64,000 nt of DNA from Nitzschia sp. DOCU1 (lineage: Eukaryota; Bacillariophyta; Bacillariophyceae; Bacillariales; Bacillariaceae), in NCBI GenBank assembly GCA_951394045.1, contig OX595988.1, positions 496,001-560,000 on the forward strand. Reading direction: 5' to 3'. Of this stretch, positions 43,898-53,216 are shown piece by piece. The translations under genes were made by a program, and so were the position numbers. Positions within the stretch are counted from its first letter, which is position 1. Each line of letters opens with the position of its first letter. The notes below the pieces were generated by a model. It saw only the letters and a program-made list of their open reading frames with translations. It was not told where the DNA came from and ran no database searches.

Positions 43898-45465
43898 TGA
43901 ATAACCAAGATGAACAAGACCCCAACGGCCCTGACGAGGAGCCGGCCCATAACGAAAATGGCGAGGAACAACATGTGGATGCACCTGCCTGTCCTGCCGG
44001 CAGCCCTTGCATTCGAGTCATCGAAGGACTTAGGGCAAGACTCCGCAGGCTTCAAGACCAACTACGCCAGCATCGGACCGCATCTACGTTCGCTCTCAGC
44101 CGTCGGGAGGCGGCTTGTGATAAGAAAGATTCGGAGATTAAAAAGCTGAAAGGATGTTTGGAGATCCAGGAGAGCAAAGCCGAGGCCAAACTGGACGCTG
44201 CACGTGCTAGAGCCGAGGCACGACGCCAGAAGGAGGTTGGCCAAGCCCAGGCCAGCTACGTCAAGCTCCAGCTCGATTCATCGAAGCAGATCGAGACCCT
44301 CAAGTCTTCGTCGAAGATCCAAGCCTCGGAGCTCCGACATGCGCTCTCTCAGCTCAAGAATTGCCAGCTGGCCCACAGTAAAGTGGTCGCACAGAAAAAT
44401 GCTGCCGAGGGTAAGTTGGCAGTCTTGTCGGACCAACACCAGCTGCTCAAGTCTGAGGTGGCCGACAAGGGCAAAGTCCTTAAGCAACTTCTGCAACGGC
44501 ATGACGCTGTACAGAAGAAGCTAAATAGGCAGAACGAAATAAAAGTTCAAGCATCCGTGCGAAAGGAGGAGCTTAAGGTACGTCAGAAGGAGGTGGAGCT
44601 GCAGCGAGTTGAGTCCCTCAAGCGCAAGGCCATCGAGGTCAAAGAGGCAGAGGGCGAGGTCAAGAAACAAGTGCACGCCCATCGTGCCAAATGCATGAAG
44701 GCGATTGCTCGTAATCGTGCTTTCCTCAAAGGTGAGGAGCACCGTCGCAACATTGGAACTTCGAAGGAACGGATAAATCAAGCTTCGGCGTTCCAAAATG
44801 CAGCTGCTGTCGCTGCTAGTCAAGGCGGTACCTTTCCAAGTGTCGGGGGTGGTCCCGATTCCTTGGCGAACTATCCTCCGGTCTGGGTCCAACAGACCCT
44901 CACCCAGATGCCTTCATCCGCATCGTCCACGAGTACTCGTCCTCCTACCGCACCTGTCCCGCAGATGAACAACAGGCAACAACCAGCATCGTCTGCTCAG
45001 GTCGTGGCGTCCCCACCTATTCGAGTTCCCGGTGGATATGTTCGTACCCGGGATACTATTACGGGTATGGATGTCTACATCCACGAGGGAACAGGTAAGG
45101 TGGTGCATAGTGTTCTTGAGTGCTACAAGGAGCCTCCACCCCAACAAACGCAGTCGTCCATGCATCCACCTGAAACGCCCACGCAAATCGCTTCGGTTTC
45201 ACCTGAAACGGTGCTTTCGACGGCAGCAGGGCCCCCGCAGCGTCCAAGAAAGATTAGAAAGCTGAATCATAGCAATCGGCGCAATCCGATTGACCTCTGC
45301 TGCAGCGACTCTGGAATTTCTTCGGGTGAAGAAGAATCGCCGGAGATTGTGTATGGCAAGTCTGAAGCGCAGCAGCACGACAAGCAACTTCTGCTAGGCC
45401 AAGACCCCGAGGACAAAGATGATGAACGCGGTGAGGAATCCGACTCTGAAAAGACTGAATGGTAG
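43894..45465 (+). CDS. Transposon-borne coiled-coil protein, unknown
   Basis: 523 residues from the ATG at 43894 (MMNNQDEQDPNGPDEEP); the TTG 42 nt upstream is not used as start. An acidic, Pro-rich leader with CPAGSPC is followed by about 220 residues of long charged coiled coil (LRARLRRLQDQLRQH, ..., KVLKQLLQRHDAVQKKLNRQ, VRKEELKVRQKEVELQRVESLKRK). Then comes a low-complexity Ser/Thr/Pro region, a short conserved-looking motif GGYVRTRDTITGMDVYIHEG, and a basic then acidic tail (QRPRKIRKLNHSNRR; EDKDDERGEESDSEKTEW). No enzyme motif. Being inside the inverted repeats, it belongs to the element; a DNA-binding, oligomerising or target-choosing helper role is inference. It is absent from ordinary one-gene Tc1/mariner elements. 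Confidence 0.75.
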   Translation: MMNNQDEQDPNGPDEEPAHNENGEEQHVDAPACPAGSPCIRVIEGLRARLRRLQDQLRQHRTASTFALSRREAACDKKDSEIKKLKGCLEIQESKAEAKLDAARARAEARRQKEVGQAQASYVKLQLDSSKQIETLKSSSKIQASELRHALSQLKNCQLAHSKVVAQKNAAEGKLAVLSDQHQLLKSEVADKGKVLKQLLQRHDAVQKKLNRQNEIKVQASVRKEELKVRQKEVELQRVESLKRKAIEVKEAEGEVKKQVHAHRAKCMKAIARNRAFLKGEEHRRNIGTSKERINQASAFQNAAAVAASQGGTFPSVGGGPDSLANYPPVWVQQTLTQMPSSASSTSTRPPTAPVPQMNNRQQPASSAQVVASPPIRVPGGYVRTRDTITGMDVYIHEGTGKVVHSVLECYKEPPPQQTQSSMHPPETPTQIASVSPETVLSTAAGPPQRPRKIRKLNHSNRRNPIDLCCSDSGISSGEEESPEIVYGKSEAQQHDKQLLLGQDPEDKDDERGEESDSEKTEW

Positions 45466-45784
45466 GAGAGGAGCACTACGACATGTTAGCTTTGAGAAAC
45501 TTCAATGTTAGCTTTGAGAAACTTCGGCTTGGGTGGATTTTCCACGCAAGTCGGCTCAAAACTAGCATATTAATAACTACAGAATAACAATATTAGTACT
45601 ACACTTTCAGGTTTCTTGATGCTAGCGTATTATATGACTATGACTATTAGTTACGATCGACAATGTGGTAGAATCAACTTTTGCCAATGCTTACGACAAT
45701 GGTGAAGCATAGTGATTACTATGTAATAACATTATGAAAGCATTGTATCGTAGACTATATATTGTTACCCAGCAGGCTATTGTA

Positions 45785-46906
45785 CTAATACCCGCAGTGA
45801 ATGGCGCAGTCGATCACCGTTTTGGCGGTGATTGTAGAGACGATCTCTTGCACCTGGTTCGGCACCGAAATCGTCGCCGCGTTCACGATTCCGTTGCTAA
45901 AGTACCGATTCTGGCGCAAGCGGCGGGCCAGAATGTGAAAAACTAGCTCAATGGGGTTTAGTTCCGGTGCCCTGGTGGGCAAGGGAACTACCACAACCCT
46001 CCGAACCTCCCACAAAAGGTCGGCAACGATGGCAGCTTCGGCGCCTGAGTGAATTGCCGCATTGTCTAGAATAAGAACATCGTAGGGCTGGAACCAGCCG
46101 ATTTCCAGCAAGTACTCGATGTAGGCTGTGAAATTAGCGGCAGTACCGTTTTCTTCACCAATGCTGTAGTGCATTGGTGGTCCCACCTGATTGCATCGTA
46201 TGATCGCAATCATATTGTAGGCCCTTCGAAAGTTTCCCGACACCAGAATGCACCGAACCGCCCCTGTGATAGGGTCGGCACGAACCCTATTGTTGTAACA
46301 ATCTTTGTTCACGATATGTTTCTCGTCGATGAAATGAAACTTGTCGTGTCGGGGCAACGAAGCGATCGTCCGCATGAACTCGTGATATGCCTGAATATTG
46401 GAAGGCTTCCACTTATCCAGTGGAACCATGGACGACTTCCTCAGACTTCCCTTGTGTTGGAACCGCTTTTTAAAGAAGTTGTCGATTGTCGTCGCACAAA
46501 CAACTGTCCCAGTTGCCAGCTGGAGGCCCCGCTGGTAGTCAGTCAACAATTGCTGGTCGTTCTCACAGCGAAGTGACAGGAGGACCAAAGATTCTTCGGG
46601 ACCAAGTTTAGTGTATTGTTGTCTTATTGCCCTTAACTCGTCTTGGTACTCGGTAGGCTCCCTGACATAGCCCATAGCCAAATACTCCTGAACAACATTG
46701 TAAGCAAACCTGACTCCTACCCGACAATCCGCCGCCACCTCCCGTATGTGGAGCGCCCCAAAGCTGCGTCCATCTTGTTCAATTTCTTCGTCCATGGCAA
46801 GGTCGGCCTTTTGGCGATCCAAAAAGGCCTCGATGACTGCCATTCGTTTGTCAATCCCGTACCGACTACCTCGATGGTAGTACCCTCCGTGGTCGTTGAT
46901 GTCCAT
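45785..46906 (-). CDS. Tc1/mariner-superfamily DDE transposase
   Basis: 373 residues from the ATG at 46906 (MDINDHGGYYHRGSRYG) to a stop at 45785. The N-terminal 120 residues carry helix-turn-helix segments (MAVIEAFLDRQKAD, IREVAADCRVGVRFAYNVVQEY). The catalytic core shows HFIDEKHIVNKD with the first aspartate, DVLILDNAAIHSG with the second, and PELNPIELVFHILARR with the glutamate, 38 residues after the second aspartate. That is a DDE spacing longer than classic Tc1 DD34E and closer to IS630-like and DD37-39 groups. Uninterrupted frame and intact triad. It cuts and pastes the element at TA. Promoter probably within the right terminal repeat, 37 bp upstream. The alternative ATG inside the repeat at 46946 is out of frame. 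Confidence 0.9.
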   Translation of the reverse strand: MDINDHGGYYHRGSRYGIDKRMAVIEAFLDRQKADLAMDEEIEQDGRSFGALHIREVAADCRVGVRFAYNVVQEYLAMGYVREPTEYQDELRAIRQQYTKLGPEESLVLLSLRCENDQQLLTDYQRGLQLATGTVVCATTIDNFFKKRFQHKGSLRKSSMVPLDKWKPSNIQAYHEFMRTIASLPRHDKFHFIDEKHIVNKDCYNNRVRADPITGAVRCILVSGNFRRAYNMIAIIRCNQVGPPMHYSIGEENGTAANFTAYIEYLLEIGWFQPYDVLILDNAAIHSGAEAAIVADLLWEVRRVVVVPLPTRAPELNPIELVFHILARRLRQNRYFSNGIVNAATISVPNQVQEIVSTITAKTVIDCAIHCGY

Positions 46907-46942
46907 ATTGTAGTACGATGCAGGTAGATTGGTGATTATTGG

Positions 46943-47161
46943 TCATCGTCGCCAATTTCGTGAGGGGCTAAACGGAAAACGAAAGCCGACGTTCAGTTTT
47001 CTACTATGGTCTACGGGACTTATCTACGCGTTGGACCATGATTTTCCCTCCAATCCGAAGCTCGCCCGGCGATCTGGCGATCGAAAAGATTTTGGCTTCG
47101 GGTCATGTCGGGGGAAAAATAAAAAAAAGTTTTTCCGTTTCCGGAAAGATTGGAACCATAA
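46943..47161. repeat. Right terminal inverted repeat
   Basis: Reverse-complement partner of 43680-43897, ending at the TA at 47162. The transposase start lies just inside. Confidence 0.9.
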
Positions 47162-47334
47162 TAAATAAAAAAGTCACATTTGTTGGATGGCGCGCGCGAT
47201 GAGTGGCGAGATGACGTACTATTATTTTAACGAGTCGGCTTTCTAAAGTTCATTCCACCTCTCGCCCCAACAAGCTTCGTTCAACGGCAGATGCGTCGAA
47301 TTTGGTCACATACTTGTTCTTGGATGCTGTGACA

Positions 47335-47955
47335 ATGCCCAATTTCGCCACTGTCGTACTCTTGACTCTACTAGTGACGGCCATAGCCGACTTTGGGTAC
47401 TCCTTCTGCCATGTGCCAGTCGGTTCCCGCCGGCAATTTGATTCGAGGGTCTTTGCCACCGAGGAAGGGCGCCGGGCCATTGGTGATATCGTCCAAGGCC
47501 TGCATGGAAGCAAGTATCAATTTAACGATGCCGGGGCGAACTTTGAGGGTCAACAATTTGCTGAAATGGGATACTCTTCGGGAGAAGTCCTGGTCGAAAG
47601 CTACGAAAACAACCCCATACCTCAATGGGCCTTGAAAATGAAGGAAATGACGCCACCGACAAATGCACCGGCATTGCGACTGAACGACAAAGTGTCGGTG
47701 AATATTCGAAACGACGAGCGATCGTGGGAAAAATATTATGCTTTTATCGTTGGCCCGGCGGCAGAAACTACCACGGTGCGACCATGGGTTGGGCAACTGG
47801 CGCCTCGAGGAGGGTCTAATATGTTTTCAGATTCGGCTGTATTGGAGATTTCATGCCCCACAAGTTGTGTTGTGGATGAAGAAAGTTTTCTCGTCATTGG
47901 TACTGAAGCAGAGAAGTGGTTCTACAAACTGGTATCGGTCAATTATGGTGCCTGA
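47335..47955 (+). CDS. Unknown protein with signal peptide
   Basis: 206 residues from the ATG 33 nt into the frame (MPNFATVVLLTLLVTAIAD). The N-terminal hydrophobic segment is a signal peptide, with AIADFGYS as a possible cut, so the product is secreted or, given the F after the cut and the basic stretch SRRQFDSR, plastid-bound. The body is soluble: SYENNPIPQWALKMKEM, then DKVSVNIRNDERSWEKYYAF, and CPTSC near the end. No family recognised. It starts about 170 bp beyond the right end of the Tc1/mariner element, so that insertion may affect its promoter. Confidence 0.6.
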   Translation: MPNFATVVLLTLLVTAIADFGYSFCHVPVGSRRQFDSRVFATEEGRRAIGDIVQGLHGSKYQFNDAGANFEGQQFAEMGYSSGEVLVESYENNPIPQWALKMKEMTPPTNAPALRLNDKVSVNIRNDERSWEKYYAFIVGPAAETTTVRPWVGQLAPRGGSNMFSDSAVLEISCPTSCVVDEESFLVIGTEAEKWFYKLVSVNYGA

Positions 47956-48844
47956 GACCGCTCTTGTGGTGTACTGTGGGTGCTTCTGGTTCGTGTGACG
48001 GCTCTATCTACACTCGATGGACTTTGTCAATGGAATCCCTATCCGATGGAGGCCCCAGAGTCTATGGGATTGCTGTGGGGCTCTCCTCGTCCGCTGCCAT
48101 TCCGTGCCACCCAGCGTGTCATTGCCAAAAGGTTTGGTCTCGCTGCCTGAACCTTGACGTGTTGGGGGCCTCGTGATGGGAACGGAGTATGAACTTCCTG
48201 AAAACTACGACTGTGTACTTAGTAGCTGCTTTGTTTTCTATCCGCAACTACTGTACAAGACCAGTGTCTCGTCTTGACCAAGACTGTACATAGAAGGAGA
48301 CTGCACTCCTTGGATAGTTTCCCTCTTTGTAACCGTCTTTCCTCCTCTTTTGATAAAAAGCATCGACATCTGCAACAACCTTTGGAATCAATCATCAATA
48401 TCCGCATTTAGTCCGGTTATGTAGCTACTACAGTGCACTATTACTAGACTAGGTAAACCTTACTTTGCGGTCGTACCTGGTAGTTCCGATCTCCAGCAGT
48501 AACTACGGTAGCTCATCGTTCGCATCTGAGACTTTATCATCATTAGGTCACTGTGCTAAAACTTATTTCCACGTGGTGCACATTCAGGATCCAATTGCGA
48601 TATCTTCGCCCCTTCAAGTCGTAGCACTACTGTACTGTACGGTTGACGGACGATAGCCATCGCGATCTTCGCGCCTTCTCGAAGTTCGTCGCGCCGCAAC
48701 ACGACACCTTCATGTCATCCGTGGCCTTCATTTTTTGCCGCCGGCTTTTTTTAGTTGACGTCGACTGGTGGTTCCAGCATTTCGCTCATCTCATTTCAAC
48801 AAGCTCCCCCCCCCCCCCCCCCCCTTGTCATTTCGTTTTCTACC
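47956..48844. other. Upstream region of the aquaporin gene
   Basis: No supported gene. An 18-base C-run lies at about 48807-48824, only 20-40 bp before the aquaporin ATG and so in its 5' UTR. Confidence 0.5.
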
Positions 48845-49760
48845 ATGGTGAAAGGTGCCGTTTTGAACATCAACAGCTTCTTCAACGACTTGGTGGACTT
48901 TCTTCCACCAGGTTTGTTCCTGAGCTTTGCCTCGTCGTATGTGGCGAACGGCAAATACTTTGACACCTATGTCAAGGAATTCATCGGATCCATGCTAATG
49001 ATCGGCTTTACTTTTTCGGCGGGAAAATGGATTGGTCAGGACTCTTGGGAAGTGGCGTGGGTTGTTCATGCCATGGGTGTGGTGGCAGCCGACTACTTTG
49101 GAGGAGGCCAGCAAGTTAATCCAGCTGTCACCATGTCGATTTGGGCCCTTGGAAAATGCGACTATACTGAAGCGTTTGTTCGCGTCGCTGGTCAAATGGG
49201 AGGCGGTTTGATCAGTTTCCCTCTCTACCATGCTTTGTCGGAAGCCATGAAGTGGACTCCTTTCGGTGGACCAGAGTTTAAAATGCAGAACAACGCGGAA
49301 GCTGCCATTTCGGAATTCGTCGCCACGTTCCTGCTCATGTGGGTTATTTACATTGTAAGTGATTTGAAGTATGCTTTGCAGTAAGCAACATTGTCGCATT
49401 GCTCACTTGTATTGTGTTTGTCTTCGCGTTCTATAGCTAAACTGGGAATTGCACTTTGGAAAGAACCATTATATCATCAAGCAAACTTTGACTGCTGTCG
49501 CCATTCGAGCTCTGATTGAATTCTTCCCAACTGCCGGACCCGCCATGAACCCCATGTTGGCCACATGCTGGGCCGTATTTGGTGTGGGTGGCAAGTTTGA
49601 ATTCCCCGAAGAAAATGAGCACTACTTTGTGTACTGGTTGTCACCATTTGCGGCCGCCATTATGGCCTCAATGACCTATGGAATTTACAATGGCGACAAG
49701 ATATTTGGACAAAAGCTACCTGTTGGGCCCATGAAGGGTGACAAAGCCAAGAGCGACTGA
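48845..49760 (+). CDS. Aquaporin / major intrinsic protein
   Basis: Membrane channel for water or small solutes. Two exons, 48845-49354 and 49437-49760, with an 82-bp intron (GTAAGT...CTATAG) joined in phase 0 within a membrane helix (VIYI-LNWELHF), 277 residues. Both half-helix boxes are present: QQVNPAVTM (NPA) and AGPAMNPML (NPM, the second box altered at the last residue). Six hydrophobic segments are visible, including EFIGSMLMIGFTFSAG, AWVVHAMGVVAADYFGG, AISEFVATFLLMWVIYI and VYWLSPFAAAIMASMTYGI. The N-terminus lacks a signal peptide. NPA/NPM variants occur in divergent algal MIPs; substrate cannot be told. The ATG at 48845 follows a poly-C 5' UTR. Confidence 0.88.
49355..49436 (+). other. 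Intron of the aquaporin gene
   Basis: 82 bp, GTAAGT donor and GCGTTCTATAG acceptor. Confidence 0.9.
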
Positions 49761-50115
49761 GTAATTGGGCTTTGCAATACTGGAAGAATCGTATCGCGTG
49801 GATTTTGCCAATTGAGGTGGCTGCGTCTAACGATTCTGTTCCACAAAAGGAATCCAAGGGGACTGATGGCCACAGAGTATTGTTTCGACGGCACGTATTA
49901 TTTGTAGGTGTTGAATTTCATGCATAACTATTTCATTTGAAATGATTTCCACGTCGTTTAGTTCCCCATATAGATGCATGGTTGATCCAGCCGCTTCTGG
50001 GTCGACCCGGCTGAATTCGAATTTACTATCCGTGACTACCGGTAGGTTAGTTAGGCGACGATGACTAGATTGATCAATCAATGTTGAATCGATATCTCTT
50101 CAGTCGTTGCTAGAA
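49761..50115. other. Spacer between convergent genes
   Basis: Holds the TACCGGTA octamer at 50037. Nothing coding recognised. Confidence 0.5.
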
Positions 50116-51543
50116 TTACAGTTTACTCTTGGGCGGATCAGATCCGAATTGTTCTCGATACAACCGCTTCAACTCTAACAGAGCTACGGACTGCCGATGC
50201 ACTTCATCTGGCCCATCCGCCAGACGCAACGTCCGCATCCCCGCCAATGCCTTGGCCAAAACAAAATCATTCGAGACCCCTGCTCCCCCGTGCACTTGGA
50301 GGGCCCGATCAATGACCGCACTTGTCCATTGCGGAACTGCGACTTTGATGCTACTAATGAGTTGTCGACTGGCCCGTGGACCGACCAAATCCATTTGGTG
50401 AGCACACTGTAAGGTCAAGAGCCGCGCAGCATTCAGGTCTGCAAAGGAATCGGCAATGTCTCGTTGAACACTCCCGTGTTGCCAGAGATACTTGCCAAAG
50501 GTTTTGCGCTCCAGAGTTCGTAGTAACATGAGTTCGTAGCATCGTTGCGCTGGTAATGCCGAGAGTAAACAAAGAGTGAGATGGCTAAAAGCATCACGAT
50601 CCATGGGCACGATTGTCAAAATCTGTAACATACCTAACCCGATTGCCCGCATACAATGATGAATACGTCCTGGTCCCAGTCTCGCTTGGGAAACCTTGAA
50701 TCCACTTCCTTCACCGCCAATCAAATGTTCCGTGGTGAGTTCCACCCCCTCCAAGGCCACTTCCGCATGTCCAAAGGGAGCATCGTCGTATCCAAAGACA
50801 GTCAAGGGCCTAATCATTCGAACCTTGGGATGTGGCAACGGCACCATGACAATAGTATGTCTGCCATGTTTGTTGTTGTTGTCGTCGTCTAACGTGGCGG
50901 CGTCTTCCATTCGAGCGACTACAATGGCAATCCGACACCTTGGATCCATGGCCCCAGTGGACCACCACTTTTGCCCTTCGAGTCGATATGTATTCGGCCC
51001 AGTCTTGAGCAATTTCGTTTCCAAATTTGTAGGATCACTCGATGCTATCCCGGGTTCTGTCATGAGAAATGTGGACCGAATCTTGCCCTGCAATAATGGC
51101 ACTAGATAGTCCTGCTGTTGCTGGGGCGTTCCAAATTCGAGCAAGACCTCCATATTTCCCGTGTCGGGCGCACTGCAATTACACGCCATGGCACCCAGCT
51201 CACTCCGTCCCATGACTTCCGCCAGTATTCCATACTCACGATACGACAAGGCTTGTGTCGGGCACACGTCCTTGGCCGCCTCTGGAACGTGTTTCAACAA
51301 TCGTAGGGGCAAGAACAAGTTCCACAATCCTAATGAATGCGCTCGTCCTTGAAGCCTATAAAGGCATGGAGGAATGGCGTCCAGTGTCCATCGCGAAGAC
51401 CTTTGCTGGTGCATGTGTGCTTCGTACTCTTCTTCGGCGGGAATCACTTCGTCTCGAATGAAGGCGTCCAGACGCTCTTTCAAGGCAGCTACGGCGGGAC
51501 GCAAATACGTCAAGGAAGGTTCGGGTGCTGCGGATGTGTCCAT
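50116..51543 (-). CDS. Peroxisomal acyl-CoA dehydrogenase (ACAD10/11-like)
   Basis: FAD flavoenzyme that introduces the alpha-beta double bond in acyl-CoA, first step of beta-oxidation. Exons 50634-51543 and 50116-50549 around an 84-bp intron (GTATGT...TTACCAG), phase 1, 447 residues from MDTSAAPEPS. The join gives MRAIGLAQRCYELMLLR, the family segment; the unspliced frame is also open and would add 28 residues there. Family motifs: FLMTEPGIASSDPTN (flavin/substrate loop), EGQKWWSTGAMDPRC, GPGRIHHCMR, RKTFGKYLWQHGSVQ, and ALQVHGGAGVSND. The final three residues SKL are a classic PTS1 signal, so the enzyme is peroxisomal. An in-frame ATG at 51639 would add 32 hydrophobic residues not seen in the family and is less likely. 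Closest to the ACAD10/11 group without the kinase domain. Confidence 0.88.
   Translation of the reverse strand: MDTSAAPEPSLTYLRPAVAALKERLDAFIRDEVIPAEEEYEAHMHQQRSSRWTLDAIPPCLYRLQGRAHSLGLWNLFLPLRLLKHVPEAAKDVCPTQALSYREYGILAEVMGRSELGAMACNCSAPDTGNMEVLLEFGTPQQQQDYLVPLLQGKIRSTFLMTEPGIASSDPTNLETKLLKTGPNTYRLEGQKWWSTGAMDPRCRIAIVVARMEDAATLDDDNNNKHGRHTIVMVPLPHPKVRMIRPLTVFGYDDAPFGHAEVALEGVELTTEHLIGGEGSGFKVSQARLGPGRIHHCMRAIGLGMLQILTIVPMDRDAFSHLTLCLLSALPAQRCYELMLLRTLERKTFGKYLWQHGSVQRDIADSFADLNAARLLTLQCAHQMDLVGPRASRQLISSIKVAVPQWTSAVIDRALQVHGGAGVSNDFVLAKALAGMRTLRLADGPDEVHRQSVALLELKRLYREQFGSDPPKSKL
50550..50633 (-). other. In-frame 84-bp intron of the acyl-CoA dehydrogenase
   Basis: GTATGT to ACCAG on the minus strand. 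Its length is a multiple of three and it has no stop, so retention would give a longer protein with a 28-residue insert in the conserved helix. Confidence 0.85.
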
Positions 51544-51923
51544 GATAATGTTAATGCAGTAATAATGGAGAGACGTTTCGATCGATGCAACAAGGAAGGA
51601 AGGATGTGGAGAGAGGAGGAGAGATAATAACGAAGGCATATCCTCGCGTCGTTCTTCGCAACAAAAAACACAGCACGGGCGACCGCAGCGTGCGGCATGG
51701 CAGGATTCTTGTGGCAGACAGACGTGTCCACTAAGTCAACTACAGTCGATGGAGTCACCCTAATAGGTTATGAGTGAGGGTCGTGAACCGGGAAAAGGGG
51801 AGTAAAATATCCAAGCAAGATTAGATCGCGGGAAACCTCTTGTTCTTCACTTCCCCATTTTCTTCCATTCTCGGCCACGAGATCTTTCATTTGGCACTTA
51901 CAACCTTCAATCGACCTGCCATC
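51544..51923. promoter_or_regulatory. Divergent promoter, acyl-CoA dehydrogenase and 2OG oxygenase
   Basis: 380 bp between two divergent starts. No TATA box could be assigned with confidence. Confidence 0.4.
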
Positions 51924-53216
51924 ATGACCCAGCAACACAATCGATGCCCCTCCAGGTCGACAGAAACAGTAGCCTCACCACCAACAACAGCCTTGGAACG
52001 ATGCGCCCAAGCCCGTCAATTGTGGTTGGCGGCCACGACACTAGAAGAATTAGACGAAGTGGAAGGCCTGTATAAAGCCGCATTGAATGCCACCGCGTCA
52101 GGAAAGAATTCCCTGTCGTCGTCATCCAAACGGGCACGGAAATCTTATGCCGAACTATCTCCCGAGGACTATCGAAAAGCAGGAGAACGATTGTCGCTCT
52201 TGTATTGTCAGTCGGGACGAACCGCCAAGGCGAAAAAGGGACTGGAGTATCTAGGATTTACGTGTCGATTGGCAAAAAATGTCCTCGATTATCCCACCAA
52301 CAGCAAGAAGAACTACAACGAGGCTCACAAAGTCAAAAAGCACACCACCAACAACAAGCCCCAAAGTAGTCCTCCGTGCATGATTCTGGACGATTTTCTT
52401 CATGCTTCCGAACTGGTACACTTGCAATCCATGTTTCAAGATCCAGACGCCAATTACTGGAAGAATCATTCCTATCAAGTCGAACCGCCCACTCCCTACT
52501 TTTCTTACGTGTTGGATTTGCGATCTTCACAGTATGGATTTATGGGACAATTAGCTCGTCAGATTCGACAATTGCCACAATTGCGAGCCAAATTTCCACA
52601 ACTGGCACAGGCGCAGTTGGTCGAATTATGGGCTCACAATCGGCCGCATGCGTCCGGGCATCAATTGCATTTTGATTCCGATGACGAAGGACGTGGTGGA
52701 ACCATTCGAAATCCAGTCTGCTCGACAATTCTTTACTTGACTTCAACCTCCGACAATGATGGTGAGGATACTAACCAGACCACTGCTGGTGGCCCGAGCT
52801 TGGTCACCAATCAACGATTAGCCTCTCAACAGTTGGCCACCAAAGGATGGTTAGCACATCCAAAATCAAGACGATTAGTAGTATTTGATGGGAGTGTGTT
52901 GCATGGAGTCATTCCAGGCAAGGGCGTGAACAGTGGACGACGTGTCACGCTCATGATGGCCTTTTGGAAGCACATTCAGATTCGAGATGAACCGGGACCG
53001 GGAAGTGCTCGGCCATTTCCAACAAACAAGAAAAAGATGGCTCCGTGGGCCGAGGCCATGATGAAGGATGACATTCGAGTTGCTAAGCAACGTCCCACGA
53101 GTTTACGCGAGACATCGCCTATTTCTCTATCGACAGTCTACGAAACCTTGGACGGGGATCCGTGGAAGGCATCAATGGGTATGCCCGACTACGAACAAGT
53201 CTTTCAGGGCTTTTGA
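51924..53216 (+). CDS. 2-oxoglutarate/Fe(II)-dependent oxygenase
   Basis: 430 residues from the ATG at 51924 (MTQQHNRC); an upstream TTG at 51840 is in frame but not a likely start. The N-terminal 120 residues are helical and resemble a TPR-like pair (ALERCAQARQLWLAATTLEELDEVEGLYKAAL). A Lys/Asn-rich linker follows, then the double-stranded beta-helix: CMILDDFLHASELVHLQSMF, LVELWAHNRPHASGHQLHFDSDDEG with the HxD iron ligands, LHGVIPG with the distal histidine, and SGRRVTLMMAFW with the 2OG-binding arginine. It has no signal peptide and is probably cytosolic or nuclear. Family-level call only; prolyl hydroxylase-type or a diatom-specific hydroxylase. Substrate unknown. Confidence 0.8.
   Translation: MTQQHNRCPSRSTETVASPPTTALERCAQARQLWLAATTLEELDEVEGLYKAALNATASGKNSLSSSSKRARKSYAELSPEDYRKAGERLSLLYCQSGRTAKAKKGLEYLGFTCRLAKNVLDYPTNSKKNYNEAHKVKKHTTNNKPQSSPPCMILDDFLHASELVHLQSMFQDPDANYWKNHSYQVEPPTPYFSYVLDLRSSQYGFMGQLARQIRQLPQLRAKFPQLAQAQLVELWAHNRPHASGHQLHFDSDDEGRGGTIRNPVCSTILYLTSTSDNDGEDTNQTTAGGPSLVTNQRLASQQLATKGWLAHPKSRRLVVFDGSVLHGVIPGKGVNSGRRVTLMMAFWKHIQIRDEPGPGSARPFPTNKKKMAPWAEAMMKDDIRVAKQRPTSLRETSPISLSTVYETLDGDPWKASMGMPDYEQVFQGF

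Larger units (their letters stand above)
43680..47161. mobile_element. Two-gene Tc1/mariner-superfamily element
   Basis: The terminal inverted repeats 43680-43897 and 46943-47161 are nearly identical over about 218 bp, starting TTATGGTTCCAATCTTTCCG. A TA dinucleotide flanks each end (43678-43679, 47162-47163), as for Tc1/mariner target duplication. The 3.5-kb element carries a DDE transposase (minus) and an unrelated coiled-coil gene (plus), each starting at the inner edge of a repeat and reading inward. TIR identity and open frames suggest a recent, possibly active element. Confidence 0.9.
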
